DNA of 64,000 nucleotides from Geomonas paludis (GCF_014193585.1 NZ_BLXY01000002.1:868001-932000); one strand, 5' to 3'; positions 42,505 through 52,532 are shown, counted from the stretch's first letter. A program made the numbers and translations. Notes: generated by a model not told the origin, from the letters alone.

Positions 42505-42603
42505 CTGTAGGGGCGAATAATCATTCGCCCCGTTTTTTTACGCACAGCGAGATTCTCCGTGGTGCCTCCAGCGGCTGGGCGAATGATTATTCGCCCCTAC
42601 GGG
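42505..42603. repeat. Inverted-end GGGGCGAATAATCATTCGCC repeat
   Basis: About 99 bp. The ends GTAGGGGCGAATAATCATTC and GAATGATTATTCGCCCCTAC are perfect inverted repeats and themselves imperfect palindromes. Size and structure suggest a non-autonomous (MITE/REP-like) element. No ORF. Confidence 0.7.
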
Positions 42604-42617
42604 TGATCCGACTCCTA

Positions 42618-43682
42618 CTACTTCAACTTTTCCGTAAAAAAGGTTGCCAGCTTGTCAAACGGGATGTAGTTCACCCGGTCGTAGAGGTCAACATGTCCCG
42701 CACCGGGCACGATGTAGAGCTCCTTCGGCTCGGCGGCAAGCTGGTAGGCATCCTCGCTGAACTCCCTGGAATGGGCCGTCTCACCGGCGATGAACAGCAT
42801 GGGACGGGGAGAGATGGTCTCGATGTCGTTGAAGGGATAGAAGTTCACGAATTTCACCTCGGAGGTAAGCGCGCGGTTTTGCGTCTGCTCCAGGGTCATC
42901 CCCTCAGGAATGTGAATCCCGCGCGGCGTACGGTAGAAGTCGTGGAACTCACGAGTGATCGGGTCGGCATTTTCGCCCAGCTTTACCGGCAGGTAATTGA
43001 GGAACTTGGGCTTGCCGCTGGTGAATTCGGCGTAACGCTGCTCCGCCGCAGCTTCGACCATTTTCTTTCTCTGCTCCACGGTCTGCGAGTGTTTGAGTCC
43101 GCTACGGGCGGCGGCACCCATGTTGTACATGCTGACCGTTGCAATGGCTTTCAGGCGCGGGTCGATCTTCGCGGCGCTGATGGCGAAGCTGCCGCTGCCG
43201 CAGATGCCGATGACGCCGATCCGTTTCCTGTCCACGAAGGGGCGGGTGCCGAGAAAATCGGCCGCGGCGCTGAAGTCCTCGGCATAGACATCCGGCAACA
43301 CGGCGTTGCGGTATTGCCCTTCGCTCTCGCCCCAGAAGGAGAGATCGATAGCAAGGGTGACGAATCCCCTTTCGGCCATCTTGGTGGCGTAGAGGTTGGA
43401 GCTTTGTTCCTTGACGGCGCCCATGGGATGCCCGACGATGATCGCCGGGCTTTTTGCATCGGCGCGCAACCCTTTCGGGATGAAGAGGTTCCCGACCACC
43501 TTCATCCTGTACTGGTTGTTGAAGGAAACCTTCTGCACGGTCACCTTGTCGCTCTTATAGAAGTTGTCCGCTCCCTCTACGATGTCCTTGGCGGAAGCCA
43601 CGCCTGCGGTTGCCGAAACGATGCCCAGCACCGCCGCGCCAATAACAGCAAAGCTGCGAGAAATAAAACCTTTCTTGTTCAT
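42618..43682 (-). CDS. Exported alpha/beta hydrolase (dienelactone-hydrolase-like)
   Basis: 354 aa from the ATG at 43682 (AAAGGAG upstream). A signal peptide ends near ASA-K (residues ~29-31). The hydrolase core has IIVGHPMGAVKEQSS, LAIDLSFWGESEG, the nucleophile elbow IGVIGICGSGSFA, and a late acid/His pair (FIAGETAHSREF; VPGAGHVDLYD). The elbow puts a cysteine where most members have serine, as in dienelactone hydrolase. Substrate unknown. No partner genes adjacent. Confidence 0.75.
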   Translation of the reverse strand: MNKKGFISRSFAVIGAAVLGIVSATAGVASAKDIVEGADNFYKSDKVTVQKVSFNNQYRMKVVGNLFIPKGLRADAKSPAIIVGHPMGAVKEQSSNLYATKMAERGFVTLAIDLSFWGESEGQYRNAVLPDVYAEDFSAAADFLGTRPFVDRKRIGVIGICGSGSFAISAAKIDPRLKAIATVSMYNMGAAARSGLKHSQTVEQRKKMVEAAAEQRYAEFTSGKPKFLNYLPVKLGENADPITREFHDFYRTPRGIHIPEGMTLEQTQNRALTSEVKFVNFYPFNDIETISPRPMLFIAGETAHSREFSEDAYQLAAEPKELYIVPGAGHVDLYDRVNYIPFDKLATFFTEKLK

Positions 43683-43839
43683 ATCTAACTCCTTTCCATG
43701 TTGTCGTTCAGTCTCCTGTTGAAAGACTGGCATTAGGCCTGCCAACTACTATTGCCTTGCGTTGCTAAGTCTTCAATTTATAAAGGCACCCCGGGGCTCG
43801 GGGAGCGGCTGGTGTGGCGGAAGATTATGGCTAATAGCG

Positions 43840-45141
43840 TCAGCCTTTGATGCGGTTCCCGCTTCCAATCACTACGGCGGCAAGACCGAGAAGAATGGTC
43901 CCCCCAATGAACGTCGCCGCGATGGAAAGGTGATCGAGGAGCAGGCCGCCAAACGCCGCACCCAGCAGGATCGAGAGCTGTATGGCTGCGACCATCAACC
44001 CGCCGCCGCTTTCCGGCTCGTCGCTGATCCCTTTGGTCAGCCAGGTAGACCACGCAACCGGGATTGCCGAATTCAGCGTCCCCCAAGCCATCATCATGAC
44101 CGCCACTTGCCATAGCATATGGCCGACCGCCAGCAGGCCGAGCGTCACCGCCGCCAACCCGATGGGGAGCAACCTGAGCAGCGCATAAAGATGCCGCCCA
44201 AGCAGTGCGCTGGCGCCGTATGTGCCTGCGAATCCTGCTCCGCCCAGGCCGAGCAGGAGCAGTGACAGTTGCGGGACGCTGACCCGCGTGTAGGTTTCCA
44301 AAAACGGCCGCATATAGGTAAACGTAGTAAAGGCTCCGGCAAAGGTGAGCATGACTCCCACCATGGCAAAGATGACGTTGCGCCTTTTCAGCAGGCCAAG
44401 GATCTTACCCACCGGGTGGGCTGTCTGCGGGGGCATGGACGGCAAGCTGATCCACTGCCAGATCAGGTTTATTACGACCAGAGGTACCAAGGCCCAAAAG
44501 ACGCCGCGCCAGCCGACAATCCCTCCCAGATAGCTGCCGATGGGCGCAGCAAAGGTGGTGGCAAGAGCGTTACCGGTGTAGATGGCTCCCAACGCCTGAG
44601 GAACGGACTCATCCGGAACAAGGCGCATGATGGTTGCCGTAGCCAGAGCCCAAAAGCCGCCGACCACGATCCCCAGAAGCGCCCGTGCCGCCATCAACGT
44701 CCCGAAGGTTGCCGCCTCGGCCATGAGGATCAAGGAGACCAACATCAGCCCCGTAAGTCCCATGAGCACGTGGCGGCGATCAAACCGACCTGCAACGGTG
44801 GCGATTAAGAGGCTGGTTACCACCGCGAAGAAGCCTGAGATGGAGATGGCCTGGCCTGCCGCTCCGGCGGTCGCCCCCAGGTCGGCGGCAATCGGCGTGA
44901 GCAGGCTGACCGGCATGAACTCCGAGGCGATCAGCATCGCTACGCACAACGCCATAGAGCCGACAGCGCTCCATGTCTGCCGTGCGGAAACGGCGCGCTG
45001 CACCGCCGCTGGAGTGGCGGCCGCCTCAACAATAAATCCTTCCGATGCGGAGAAAGCTGCATCCATTCTGTTGTCAGCGAGAACGGCTGTAGATTCCACG
45101 CAGTTTGCGAAGGTGACTTCGTCATCAAAAATTGCACTCAT
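43840..45141 (-). CDS. MFS drug/sugar efflux transporter
   Basis: 433 aa from the ATG at 45141 (AAAGGAG upstream; the longer frame to 45252 is rejected). Twelve helices are predicted by eye, with the DHA1-type loop AGRFDRRHVLMGLTGLMLVSL between TM2 and TM3 and RALLGIVVGGFWALATATIM in TM4, typical of the AraJ/YdhP/NepI group. It exports sugars, nucleosides or drugs by proton antiport. It is divergent from an AraC-family regulator ~210 bp away, which probably controls it. Confidence 0.85.
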   Translation of the reverse strand: MSAIFDDEVTFANCVESTAVLADNRMDAAFSASEGFIVEAAATPAAVQRAVSARQTWSAVGSMALCVAMLIASEFMPVSLLTPIAADLGATAGAAGQAISISGFFAVVTSLLIATVAGRFDRRHVLMGLTGLMLVSLILMAEAATFGTLMAARALLGIVVGGFWALATATIMRLVPDESVPQALGAIYTGNALATTFAAPIGSYLGGIVGWRGVFWALVPLVVINLIWQWISLPSMPPQTAHPVGKILGLLKRRNVIFAMVGVMLTFAGAFTTFTYMRPFLETYTRVSVPQLSLLLLGLGGAGFAGTYGASALLGRHLYALLRLLPIGLAAVTLGLLAVGHMLWQVAVMMMAWGTLNSAIPVAWSTWLTKGISDEPESGGGLMVAAIQLSILLGAAFGGLLLDHLSIAATFIGGTILLGLAAVVIGSGNRIKG

Positions 45142-45354
45142 GATCCAGGTACTCCTTTGTGTTGCCATTGCCTTGTCTGGTGATTTCATCCTAGACCAAG
45201 CCATGAAAATGGAGATAGACCGATCCTGGAAAATTATTGCCTGATCCCACAAAGGGTCGCGTATTCATTGTAATGCGGGTTCCGGGTTGGTATGATGGGC
45301 GCTAGAGATGAATAGGAAGTTTTTCCTGCGAAATCAGTCCGATGCGAGGGTGAC

Positions 45355-46263
45355 ATGTACAACAGGATGGAAGCTGCGCTCGAGACGATGAAAGAGAGTC
45401 TTGCCCGATGGACGAAGGGTGGCAACCTGAGCCAGTCGTCCGTCCCTGCGCTCTGGTTCTTCAGGGAGAATGGCCCTACCGAACCGACCAGCGCGGTTTA
45501 CGAGCCATGCGTTTGCCTGGTGGTGCAGGGGGCCAAACGGGTACAGCTTGGGACCGAGCAGTACATCTACAACGACCGCCAGTATCTGATCACGTCCGTC
45601 AACCTGCCCACGTTCGTCCAGGTTATCGAGGCGAGCAGGGAAAGGCCGTTACTGGGCCTCAAGTTGACCTTCGACATACAGCAGGTTTCCCAGATGCTGG
45701 TGGACAGCAACTTCCCGCATGACCGCTCGCAGCAGTCCCGCCATGGTATGGCGACCAGCGAAATAACCCTGCCGCTGCTCACCGCCTTCCAGCGTCTCAT
45801 CGACCTACTCGACGAGGAGCGCGACATCCCGATGCTGGCCCCCATCATCGAGAAGGAAATCATCTACCTTTTGCTGGTTGGGGAACAGGGAGCGCGGCTG
45901 CGGCAGATAGCGGCGGCGGGGAGCCAGAGTCAACAGATAGCGCGGGCCGTTGAATGGCTGAAGAACAACTACGCACAGCAACTACGCATTGACGACCTGG
46001 CATCCCAGGCCCGCATGAGCCCATCGTCCTTTCACAACCACTTCCGGACGCTGACCGCGTTGAGCCCGTTGCAGTACCAGAAGCATCTGCGCTTGCACGA
46101 GGCGAGGCGCTTGATGTTGGCGGAGTCATTGGATGCCGCTGCCGCAGCGTTCCAGGTTGGCTACGAGAGCCCCTCCCAGTTCAGCCGCGAATACAACCGC
46201 CTCTTCGGGGCGCCACCGTTGCGCGACATCACCAGGCTGCGCCAACTAGCCGTCGCCCAATAA
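45355..46263 (+). CDS. AraC-family transcriptional regulator
   Basis: 302 aa. N-terminal AraC_N ligand-binding domain (~20-180: EPCVCLVVQGAKRVQLG, YLITSVNLPTFVQV). C-terminal double HTH: AVEWLKNNYAQQLRIDDLASQ, MSPSSFHNHFRTLTALSPLQYQ, then AAFQVGYESPSQFSREYNRLF. It activates transcription on binding a small ligand. Divergent from the MFS pump; no other target nearby. Confidence 0.9.
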   Translation: MYNRMEAALETMKESLARWTKGGNLSQSSVPALWFFRENGPTEPTSAVYEPCVCLVVQGAKRVQLGTEQYIYNDRQYLITSVNLPTFVQVIEASRERPLLGLKLTFDIQQVSQMLVDSNFPHDRSQQSRHGMATSEITLPLLTAFQRLIDLLDEERDIPMLAPIIEKEIIYLLLVGEQGARLRQIAAAGSQSQQIARAVEWLKNNYAQQLRIDDLASQARMSPSSFHNHFRTLTALSPLQYQKHLRLHEARRLMLAESLDAAAAAFQVGYESPSQFSREYNRLFGAPPLRDITRLRQLAVAQ

Positions 46264-46331
46264 CCCACTTCCCAAGCGACTAAGGGGGAACAGTCCCCCT
46301 CCTTGGCACAGGCACACCTCGCTCGAGACTT

Positions 46332-47981
46332 TCACCCTCCCAGGGTGAAGTAGAAGGTGGCGCCCTTGCCCACCGCCCCCTCGCCCCAGATCCTGCCGCC
46401 ATGGCGCTCGACGATCTGGTGCGAGGTCGCCAGCCCTATCCCCACCCCATCGAACTCGGAACCGTGCAGTCTCTCGAAGGGCTTGAAAAGCTTCCCCTGG
46501 TAGTTCATGTCGAAGCCTGCTCCATTGTCAGTCACGAAGAGAACGTCCTTGCCGGAGATGGTGGTCTTGCCCACTGCGATTCTTGGGAAGGAGGTCTTTG
46601 CAGTGTACTTCCAGGCGTTGCCCAAGAGATTGCCCAGCAGTTGGTTGACCAGGTGGATATCCCCCTGTACGGTAAGGCCGGGCTCTATCTCCTGGCACAC
46701 CAGCCGATGCGGTTCGGTTTCCTGCAGCATCTTCAGGATAGCGCCAGCAGCGGCACTGAGGTCGACGGGCTCCGGGGTGATGGTCGCCCTCGCCACCCTC
46801 GAGAGCTCCAGCAGGTGGTCGATGAGCGCGCCCATCTGGTTGGCGGCGCCGCGCATGCGGTCCAGGTAGGTGCGGGCCTCGTAGGGGAGTTCCGGGCCAT
46901 AGTCCTCGATGAGAATGGAACTGTAGCTGCTGATGTGTCGCAAGGGGGCACGCAGGTCGTGCGACACCGAGTAGCTGAACGATTCACGCTCGCGGATGGC
47001 TGCCTGCAGATCAGCGGTGCGCTGGCTGACCCGCTGTTCGAGCAGCTCGTTGGCTTCTTTGAGTTCGTCCCTCTTGGCGAGCAGCTTGTCCTGCATCTGT
47101 TTCTGCTGCGCTACGTCCCAGGTAAGATCGGCGAACAGGTTGACGGCATCGACATCACTTTCCGTATAGTCAGAAGGCTTGTTGCCGACGCCTAAAATGG
47201 CGACCACCTCTCCGTGTCTTTGCACCGGGACCACCAGGATGCGCTGGATCGGGGCGTGCCCGGGGGGAAGTCCCTTGCGGTGCGGCAGGCTGTTGTAGTC
47301 GTTGTAGATAATTGCCTTGCCGGAGCGCAGGCAGTCGGCCCAAACACCGGCTGCTTCGATGCTGTACTGCCTGACCCGATCCTCGACACGGCAGAAGTTG
47401 TCCAAGGTGCTGGTGGACCAGGCCTTCAGCGACACGGACTCGGCGACGGAGTCAAAGAGGTGATAAAAACCGATGGTGCTGTCGGTCAGCAGTTCCACCT
47501 CGTCCAGCGCTTTCGTCATCAGTTCGTCGAGGGGATGAGCGGCGGCATACTGCACCACACGCAGGCGCGAGAGATGGATGTCACTGAGCCGCTTTTGCCT
47601 GGAGATGTCATGCATGGTCACGAAGACCTGGTACGGCGTGGACTCGCCGGGCCGGAACATCGGGATGGCGTTGAGGTTGAACCAGCGGAAAGATTCTTTG
47701 AGTGGGTTGAAGACCCCGGCGATGAAGTCGCGTACCGGCAGGCCACTGCTGAGCGAAGCCATCGAGGGGTGCCGTTCGGGCGGGAGGTCGGATCCATCTT
47801 CGGCGATGACGCGCCACTGCGGGTTCATCGAGGTGCGCCCCAGGAATTCGTCGAGGCTTAGACCGAACATGTCGAGGGCGGCAGGGTTGACATCGGTCAG
47901 GGTGCCGTCCGCCGACTGGAAGAAGGCGCCTTGGGCCATCTGGTCGAACAGGGCGTGGTATTTGGCTGCGTCGTCTCCCAT
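46332..47981 (-). CDS. PAS-GAF hybrid sensor histidine kinase, orphan
   Basis: 549 aa from the ATG at 47981. PAS domain (~8-130), GAF domain (~150-300, LTDSTIGFYHLFDSVAESVSL ... VVPVQRHGEVVAILGVGN), a coiled coil, HisKA with the phospho-acceptor in SYSVSHDLRAPLRH, and HATPase_c with the N box NLLGNAWKYT and G boxes TDNGAGFDM and GVGIGLA. It has no membrane helix, so it senses cytoplasmic signals. No response regulator is adjacent, so its partner is elsewhere. Confidence 0.9.
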   Translation of the reverse strand: MGDDAAKYHALFDQMAQGAFFQSADGTLTDVNPAALDMFGLSLDEFLGRTSMNPQWRVIAEDGSDLPPERHPSMASLSSGLPVRDFIAGVFNPLKESFRWFNLNAIPMFRPGESTPYQVFVTMHDISRQKRLSDIHLSRLRVVQYAAAHPLDELMTKALDEVELLTDSTIGFYHLFDSVAESVSLKAWSTSTLDNFCRVEDRVRQYSIEAAGVWADCLRSGKAIIYNDYNSLPHRKGLPPGHAPIQRILVVPVQRHGEVVAILGVGNKPSDYTESDVDAVNLFADLTWDVAQQKQMQDKLLAKRDELKEANELLEQRVSQRTADLQAAIRERESFSYSVSHDLRAPLRHISSYSSILIEDYGPELPYEARTYLDRMRGAANQMGALIDHLLELSRVARATITPEPVDLSAAAGAILKMLQETEPHRLVCQEIEPGLTVQGDIHLVNQLLGNLLGNAWKYTAKTSFPRIAVGKTTISGKDVLFVTDNGAGFDMNYQGKLFKPFERLHGSEFDGVGIGLATSHQIVERHGGRIWGEGAVGKGATFYFTLGG

Positions 47982-48101
47982 AGCGATCCCTTCCGTTTCG
48001 GCAAAGTGCCGCAAAACCGGGACAGGCTACCACATTAGGAGAGGGTTAAAAAGTATTTTAATCTAACCAGACTCGCTTATCGATTCCTCCTTGGCACGTT
48101 T

Positions 48102-50102
48102 TCAGGCGCGCAGCCCTTCCACAACCACCTCGGCCAGGTCCTTCACCCGGACCGCCCCCCCCTGCAGGTCTTTCAGGCCGTCCTCCATCATGGTCAGGCA
48201 GTAGGGGCAGCTGACGCAGATCGTGTCCGGTTTCTGCTGCAGGGCCTCCTTGACCCGATTCAGGTTGATCCTCTCGCCTTCCTGCTCCTCCTGCCACATT
48301 CGGCCGCCTCCGGCACCGCAGCAGAAGGAGCGCTCGGCGTTGCGGACGAATTCGGCGGGTGAAGCGCCGGTGGTGGTGGCCAGCACCTGCCGGGGCGCGC
48401 TATAGACGTCGTTGTGCCGTCCGAGGTAGCAGGAGTCGTGGAACAGCACCGTTCCGAACTGCGCCACCCGCTGCTTCAATTCCAGTTGTCCCGAAGCGAG
48501 CAGCCCGGCTAACAGTTCCGAGTGGTGCACTACTTCCAGTTCCATCCCGTACTGGCGGTAGTCATTCTTCAGGGTCGTAAAGCAGTGCGGGCACTGGGTG
48601 ACGATCTTTTTCACACCGCGCTCGGCAAGGAGTTTGACGTTGTCCCGCGCGGTGCGGTCGAAGACGAACTCGTTGCCCAGGCGGCGCAGGCTATCGCCGC
48701 AGCAGCGTTCCTCCTTGCCCAGCGTCCCCCAGGAAACCCCGGCCGCGTCAAGGATGGTGGCCAGCGCCACCGTTACCTGCTTCTGCCGCGCATCGAAAGC
48801 GCCCGCGCAGCCGACGTAGAGCAGGTATTCGGTCTTTCCCTGCTCGAAGGGGCGCACCGGCAGGTTGGCGTGCCACTTGGTGCGCTCGGTCGGGGCGATC
48901 CCCCAGGGGTTGCTCCTGGCTTCGACGTTCTCGAAAAAGGCGGACAATTCTTCGGGGAAGGACGCCCTCATCTGCACCAGGTGACGGCGCATCTTGACGA
49001 TCTTGGGCATGTGCTCGATGAGCACCGGACAGGCGTTCATGCAGGCGCCGCAGGTGGTGCAGGCCCAGATGGCGTCATCGCCCGCACTCCCCTCCCCCGG
49101 GCCCGTGTCGCTGGCATTGGCGAGGAGCGGCAGGGTCGGGGTCTCCCCCGCACGCAGCGAGGAGCCGTTGGCCAGGAGGTTGGTCTTCAGGGCATGGATT
49201 ATCGATCTGGGGTTGAGGGATTTGCCGGTCGCGGCGGCGGGGCAGGCTTCCTGGCAGCGGCCGCACTCGGTGCAGGAGAAGGAATCGAAGAGGTCCTTCC
49301 AGGTGAACTCGTCCACCCGCCCCGCGCCGAAGCGCATCCCCCTGGCGAACTCTTCGCGCGGCTGGGTGTTGGGGCGTTCAAGCCCGGCAAAAAAACAGTT
49401 GGGAATGGCGGTGAGGATGTGCATGTGCTTGCTCTGCGGCAGGTAGGCGAGAAATGAGAGCAGCGCGAGGGCGTGCAGCCACCAGGACCAGGTCGCCACT
49501 GCGGTGGGATCTGTAGCCAGCGGCGCCGCCATAAGCGCGGCGATGGCGGCGGAGACCGGCATGGCGGTGGGGTCCTCCATGCCGATCATAATCCGGGCGG
49601 CGTGCAGGCCGAAGTAGGCCAGCATGAGGACAGCGATCAGGGAGAGGATCAGCAAGGCTTCGGGGCTGCGGGCCTTGACGTAGTCGCTGCTCAGGGAGGG
49701 CTCGGCGAAGAAGAGCCTGCGGGCGAAGGCGATGAGGACGCAGACCAGGGCAGCCAGGGAGACCAGGTCGAAGAGGAACAGCAGCGCGTGCTGGAGCGGC
49801 GCCGGGAGCGCGGCAAGGCCGGCCTGCGGCAGCACTCCGCTCACCACGAACTCGGCGTTGGCGGCGGCGAGGATGATGAAGGACCAGAAGATGACGAAAT
49901 GGTTCATACCGAAGGGCTTGCCGAGCACCCGCTGCTGGCCGAAGGCGAGGCGGAGCATGCGCGCGAAACGGGTCCCCGGCGCGTCGAGCCGGTCCTCCGG
50001 CCGCCCCAGGGCGACCAGGCTGAACCGGCGGTAGCAACCGATGACAAAGGCTGATGCGGAGAGAATAAGGAGTAGCAGAAAGAGTTGTGGGTTAGGTGAC
50101 AT
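48102..50102 (-). CDS. Membrane Fe-S oxidoreductase, EMO/HdrD-like (set 2)
   Basis: About 666 aa from the ATG at 50102 (AAGGA upstream). The N-terminal ~240 residues hold five or six membrane helices with histidines placed for haem, like the nitrate reductase gamma fold. Then come two [4Fe-4S] motifs (CTECGRCQEACP, CTTCGACMNACP) and two CCG domains (CCGDSLRRLG ... CPHC; CYLGRHND ... CCGAGGG ... CPYC). Such proteins are proposed ETF:(methyl)menaquinone oxidoreductases. The gene follows a ferredoxin-type etfA and etfB. Its degenerate sister lies at 13707-15656. Confidence 0.85.
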   Translation of the reverse strand: MSPNPQLFLLLLILSASAFVIGCYRRFSLVALGRPEDRLDAPGTRFARMLRLAFGQQRVLGKPFGMNHFVIFWSFIILAAANAEFVVSGVLPQAGLAALPAPLQHALLFLFDLVSLAALVCVLIAFARRLFFAEPSLSSDYVKARSPEALLILSLIAVLMLAYFGLHAARIMIGMEDPTAMPVSAAIAALMAAPLATDPTAVATWSWWLHALALLSFLAYLPQSKHMHILTAIPNCFFAGLERPNTQPREEFARGMRFGAGRVDEFTWKDLFDSFSCTECGRCQEACPAAATGKSLNPRSIIHALKTNLLANGSSLRAGETPTLPLLANASDTGPGEGSAGDDAIWACTTCGACMNACPVLIEHMPKIVKMRRHLVQMRASFPEELSAFFENVEARSNPWGIAPTERTKWHANLPVRPFEQGKTEYLLYVGCAGAFDARQKQVTVALATILDAAGVSWGTLGKEERCCGDSLRRLGNEFVFDRTARDNVKLLAERGVKKIVTQCPHCFTTLKNDYRQYGMELEVVHHSELLAGLLASGQLELKQRVAQFGTVLFHDSCYLGRHNDVYSAPRQVLATTTGASPAEFVRNAERSFCCGAGGGRMWQEEQEGERINLNRVKEALQQKPDTICVSCPYCLTMMEDGLKDLQGGAVRVKDLAEVVVEGLRA

Positions 50103-50122
50103 GGACAATCCTTAAAGGCATT

Positions 50123-50271
50123 TTTAACGCAAAGCCGCAAAGTCGCAAAGGTTGTGAAGACGAAACCCTGTAGAATTAGTTTTTGAAAGTCTCAATGCCG
50201 CCTCTCTGTTGCGAGACTCAGAGCAATTTATAGCCGTGGTTCTCTTTGCGGCTTTGCGGCTTTGCGTTAAC
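50123..50271. repeat. Inverted-end GCAAAGCCGCAAAG repeat
   Basis: TTAACGCAAAGCCGCAAAGT (from ~50124) is matched by the inverted CTTTGCGGCTTTGCGTTAAC (to ~50271), with about 100 bp between. It fills the gap between the EMO-like gene and etfA. No ORF; a MITE-like element is likely. Confidence 0.65.
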
Positions 50272-50286
50272 AAACGGTTTGGTCTT

Positions 50287-51630
50287 CTAACCGTTGCTAC
50301 AGGCGGCTGTTTCCGGCGCCTTCTGCTTCAGGCTCCTCAGGCGCTCGGTGAGGGCCGGGACGACCTGGAACAGATCGCCGACGATGCCGAGATGGGCGAC
50401 CTCGAAAATTGGGGCATCGGGATCGCGGTTGATGGCAATGATCAGGTCGGAGTCCTGCATACCGACCAGGTGCTGAATAGCGCCGCTGATGCCGCAGGCG
50501 ATGTAGATCTTGGGACGCACGGTCTTGCCGGTCTGCCCTACCTGCCGCTCGTGCGGCATCCACCCCGCGTCCACCGCGCTACGCGAGGCGCCGACGACGC
50601 CGCCCAACTCGTCGGCCAACTCCTGCAGCAGCACGAAGTTCTCCTTGCCCATCATGCCGCGCCCGCCGGAGACGATGAACTCCGCGCCGGCAACATCGAC
50701 GTGGTCCCTGTTCCGGTCCGAGACCACCGCCAGCACCTTGGTGAGCATCTCTTCTTCCTTTACGCCGCTGGCGACCCTGATGACAGGCCCGCTCTTCCCC
50801 TCGACGCGCTCGGGCAGGGGCATGACGTGAGGACGGACCGTGGCCATCTGGGGACGGAACTTGTCGCACATGATGGTGGCCATGATGTTGCCGCCGAAGG
50901 CGGGACGGGTCTGCATCAGGTTGCGCCGGTCATCGATGCCGAGCCCGGTGCAGTCGGCGGTGAGCCCGGTGCCCACCACGGTCGCCACCGCTCCGGCCAG
51001 GTCCCGTCCCAGCCCGGTCGCACCCATGAGCACGATCTCGGGCTGGTAGTTTTCGATCAGCCGGCAGACCGCCTTCAGGTAGGCCTCGGTGCGGTAGTGC
51101 CGGAACACGGGTTCGTCCACGAGGTAAGCCTGGTCGGCGCCGTAGCAGAAGGAGTGGTAACAAAGCTCCTCGACGTGCGAGCCGATCACGACGGCGGAGA
51201 GAGGCACGCCGAGGGTGTCGGCCAACTCCCTCCCCTTACCCATCAACTCCCAGGAGACCCGGGCCGGCTCGCCTTCGGTCTGCTCCACGAAAACCCACAC
51301 GCCGCGGTAGGCGGCGAGCTTCGCGGCAAGGGCACGGGCTTCCGGGTCGCCGTCTTCGGCGTCGGCGCCGCTCTCCCGGGCCAGTTGCTCCAGTATCCGC
51401 TTTTCTTCCTCGGTGAAGACCACCTCCAGCGCCTGGGCGGGACAGACCTTGACGCACTTCACACAGCCGATGCATTGCGCCACGACGATTTCGGGCTCGC
51501 CGCTCCCGCTCATCTCCACGGCGTCGACCGGGCAGGCGCTTTCGCAGCGCCCGCCGCAGGCGATGCAGCGTCCTTCGATCAGCCGCGCCTTCCCCCGCGG
51601 TCGTTTCACCCCTACCTTCGCCTCGCTCAT
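50287..51630 (-). CDS. etfA: EtfA with N-terminal two-cluster ferredoxin domain (set 2)
   Basis: 447 aa. Residues ~15-75 form a bacterial ferredoxin-like domain: CIACGGRCESACP (C-x2-C-x3-C-x3-CP, one residue longer than usual) and a regular CIGCVKCVKVCP. A linker leads into a full EtfA: N-terminal domain (~105-290) and FAD domain ([44 protein letters not shown]). Ferredoxin-bearing EtfAs occur with EMO-type oxidoreductases and in bifurcating systems. It is between etfB (8 bp) and the EMO gene. Confidence 0.9.
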   Translation of the reverse strand: MSEAKVGVKRPRGKARLIEGRCIACGGRCESACPVDAVEMSGSGEPEIVVAQCIGCVKCVKVCPAQALEVVFTEEEKRILEQLARESGADAEDGDPEARALAAKLAAYRGVWVFVEQTEGEPARVSWELMGKGRELADTLGVPLSAVVIGSHVEELCYHSFCYGADQAYLVDEPVFRHYRTEAYLKAVCRLIENYQPEIVLMGATGLGRDLAGAVATVVGTGLTADCTGLGIDDRRNLMQTRPAFGGNIMATIMCDKFRPQMATVRPHVMPLPERVEGKSGPVIRVASGVKEEEMLTKVLAVVSDRNRDHVDVAGAEFIVSGGRGMMGKENFVLLQELADELGGVVGASRSAVDAGWMPHERQVGQTGKTVRPKIYIACGISGAIQHLVGMQDSDLIIAINRDPDAPIFEVAHLGIVGDLFQVVPALTERLRSLKQKAPETAACSNG

Positions 51631-51638
51631 CTTGTCTC

Positions 51639-52451
51639 CTATACGACCAGCAGATCCCTGCTCACAAGTTTGTCGACCAGCAGATGGGCGGCCCCTGCCG
51701 GGTCGGCGACGCCATCACCCACGATCTCGCCTTTTTCCCGTTGCGGTGAGAAGATCCGGCTCACCCAGGTCGGGGAGCCTTTGAGGCCGATGCCGTTTTG
51801 GTCCAGCTGCAGTTCCTGGTTGCTCCAGACCTGCACCGTTGCCTGCTCGGACTCCAGCCTCATGGGAACGGTCGGATAGCGGGGACGGTTCAGTTCGCGC
51901 ACCACGGTGAGCAGCACGGGAAGCGGCGCCTCCACGGTCTCGTGGCGCCCTTCCAGCTTGCGCCGCACGGTAATCCTCCCCTGGAAGGGATCGAACTTCT
52001 CGACCCGGTCCACCAGGGTGAGCTGGGTATAGCCCAGGCGGGTGGCGATGCCGGGTCCGACCTGGGCGGTGTCGCCGTCGATGGTCTGCTTGCCGCAGAT
52101 GACGATGCCCACCTGCTCCTGCCGGTTCAGCCTGTCGATCGCCTCGGAGAGCACACGGCTGGTGGCCAGGGTGTCCGCCCCGCCGAAGGCGCGGTCGGAG
52201 AGGAGGATCGCCTCATCCACCCCGAGGGCCAGCGCCTTCTTCAGCGTCGCCTCGGCATTGGGAGGCCCCATGGAAATGGCGGCGACGCGGAAGCCGAAGC
52301 GGTCCTTGAGCCTCAGTGCCTCTTCCAGGGCGTGGGTGTCGTACGGGTTGACGATGAAGGGGATCCCCTCGCGCACCAGGGTGTTGGTGACCGGGTCGAT
52401 CTGTACCTGGGTGGTGTCCGGCACCTGTTTGATGCAGACTACGACTAGCAT
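51639..52451 (-). CDS. etfB: Electron transfer flavoprotein beta subunit (set 2)
   Basis: 270 aa from the ATG at 52451 (GGAG upstream; the longer frame reads through the repeat and is rejected). It begins MLVVVCIKQVPD and has FIVNPYDTHALEEALRLKDRFG, VICGKQTIDGDTAQVGPGIATRLGYTQLT and the signature LTVVRELNRPRYPTVPMRLE. This is the pattern of EtfBs that pair with ferredoxin-type EtfA rather than that of sets 1 and 3. First gene of etfB-etfA-EMO set 2. Confidence 0.9.
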   Translation of the reverse strand: MLVVVCIKQVPDTTQVQIDPVTNTLVREGIPFIVNPYDTHALEEALRLKDRFGFRVAAISMGPPNAEATLKKALALGVDEAILLSDRAFGGADTLATSRVLSEAIDRLNRQEQVGIVICGKQTIDGDTAQVGPGIATRLGYTQLTLVDRVEKFDPFQGRITVRRKLEGRHETVEAPLPVLLTVVRELNRPRYPTVPMRLESEQATVQVWSNQELQLDQNGIGLKGSPTWVSRIFSPQREKGEIVGDGVADPAGAAHLLVDKLVSRDLLVV

Positions 52452-52532
52452 TGCCAGCTCCGTTGACGTTGACGTAAGATGCGAAACGTGGTCAAAAAAA
52501 ATTCTGCTGCTTCTTCTGCCGCAAACGTCCAC

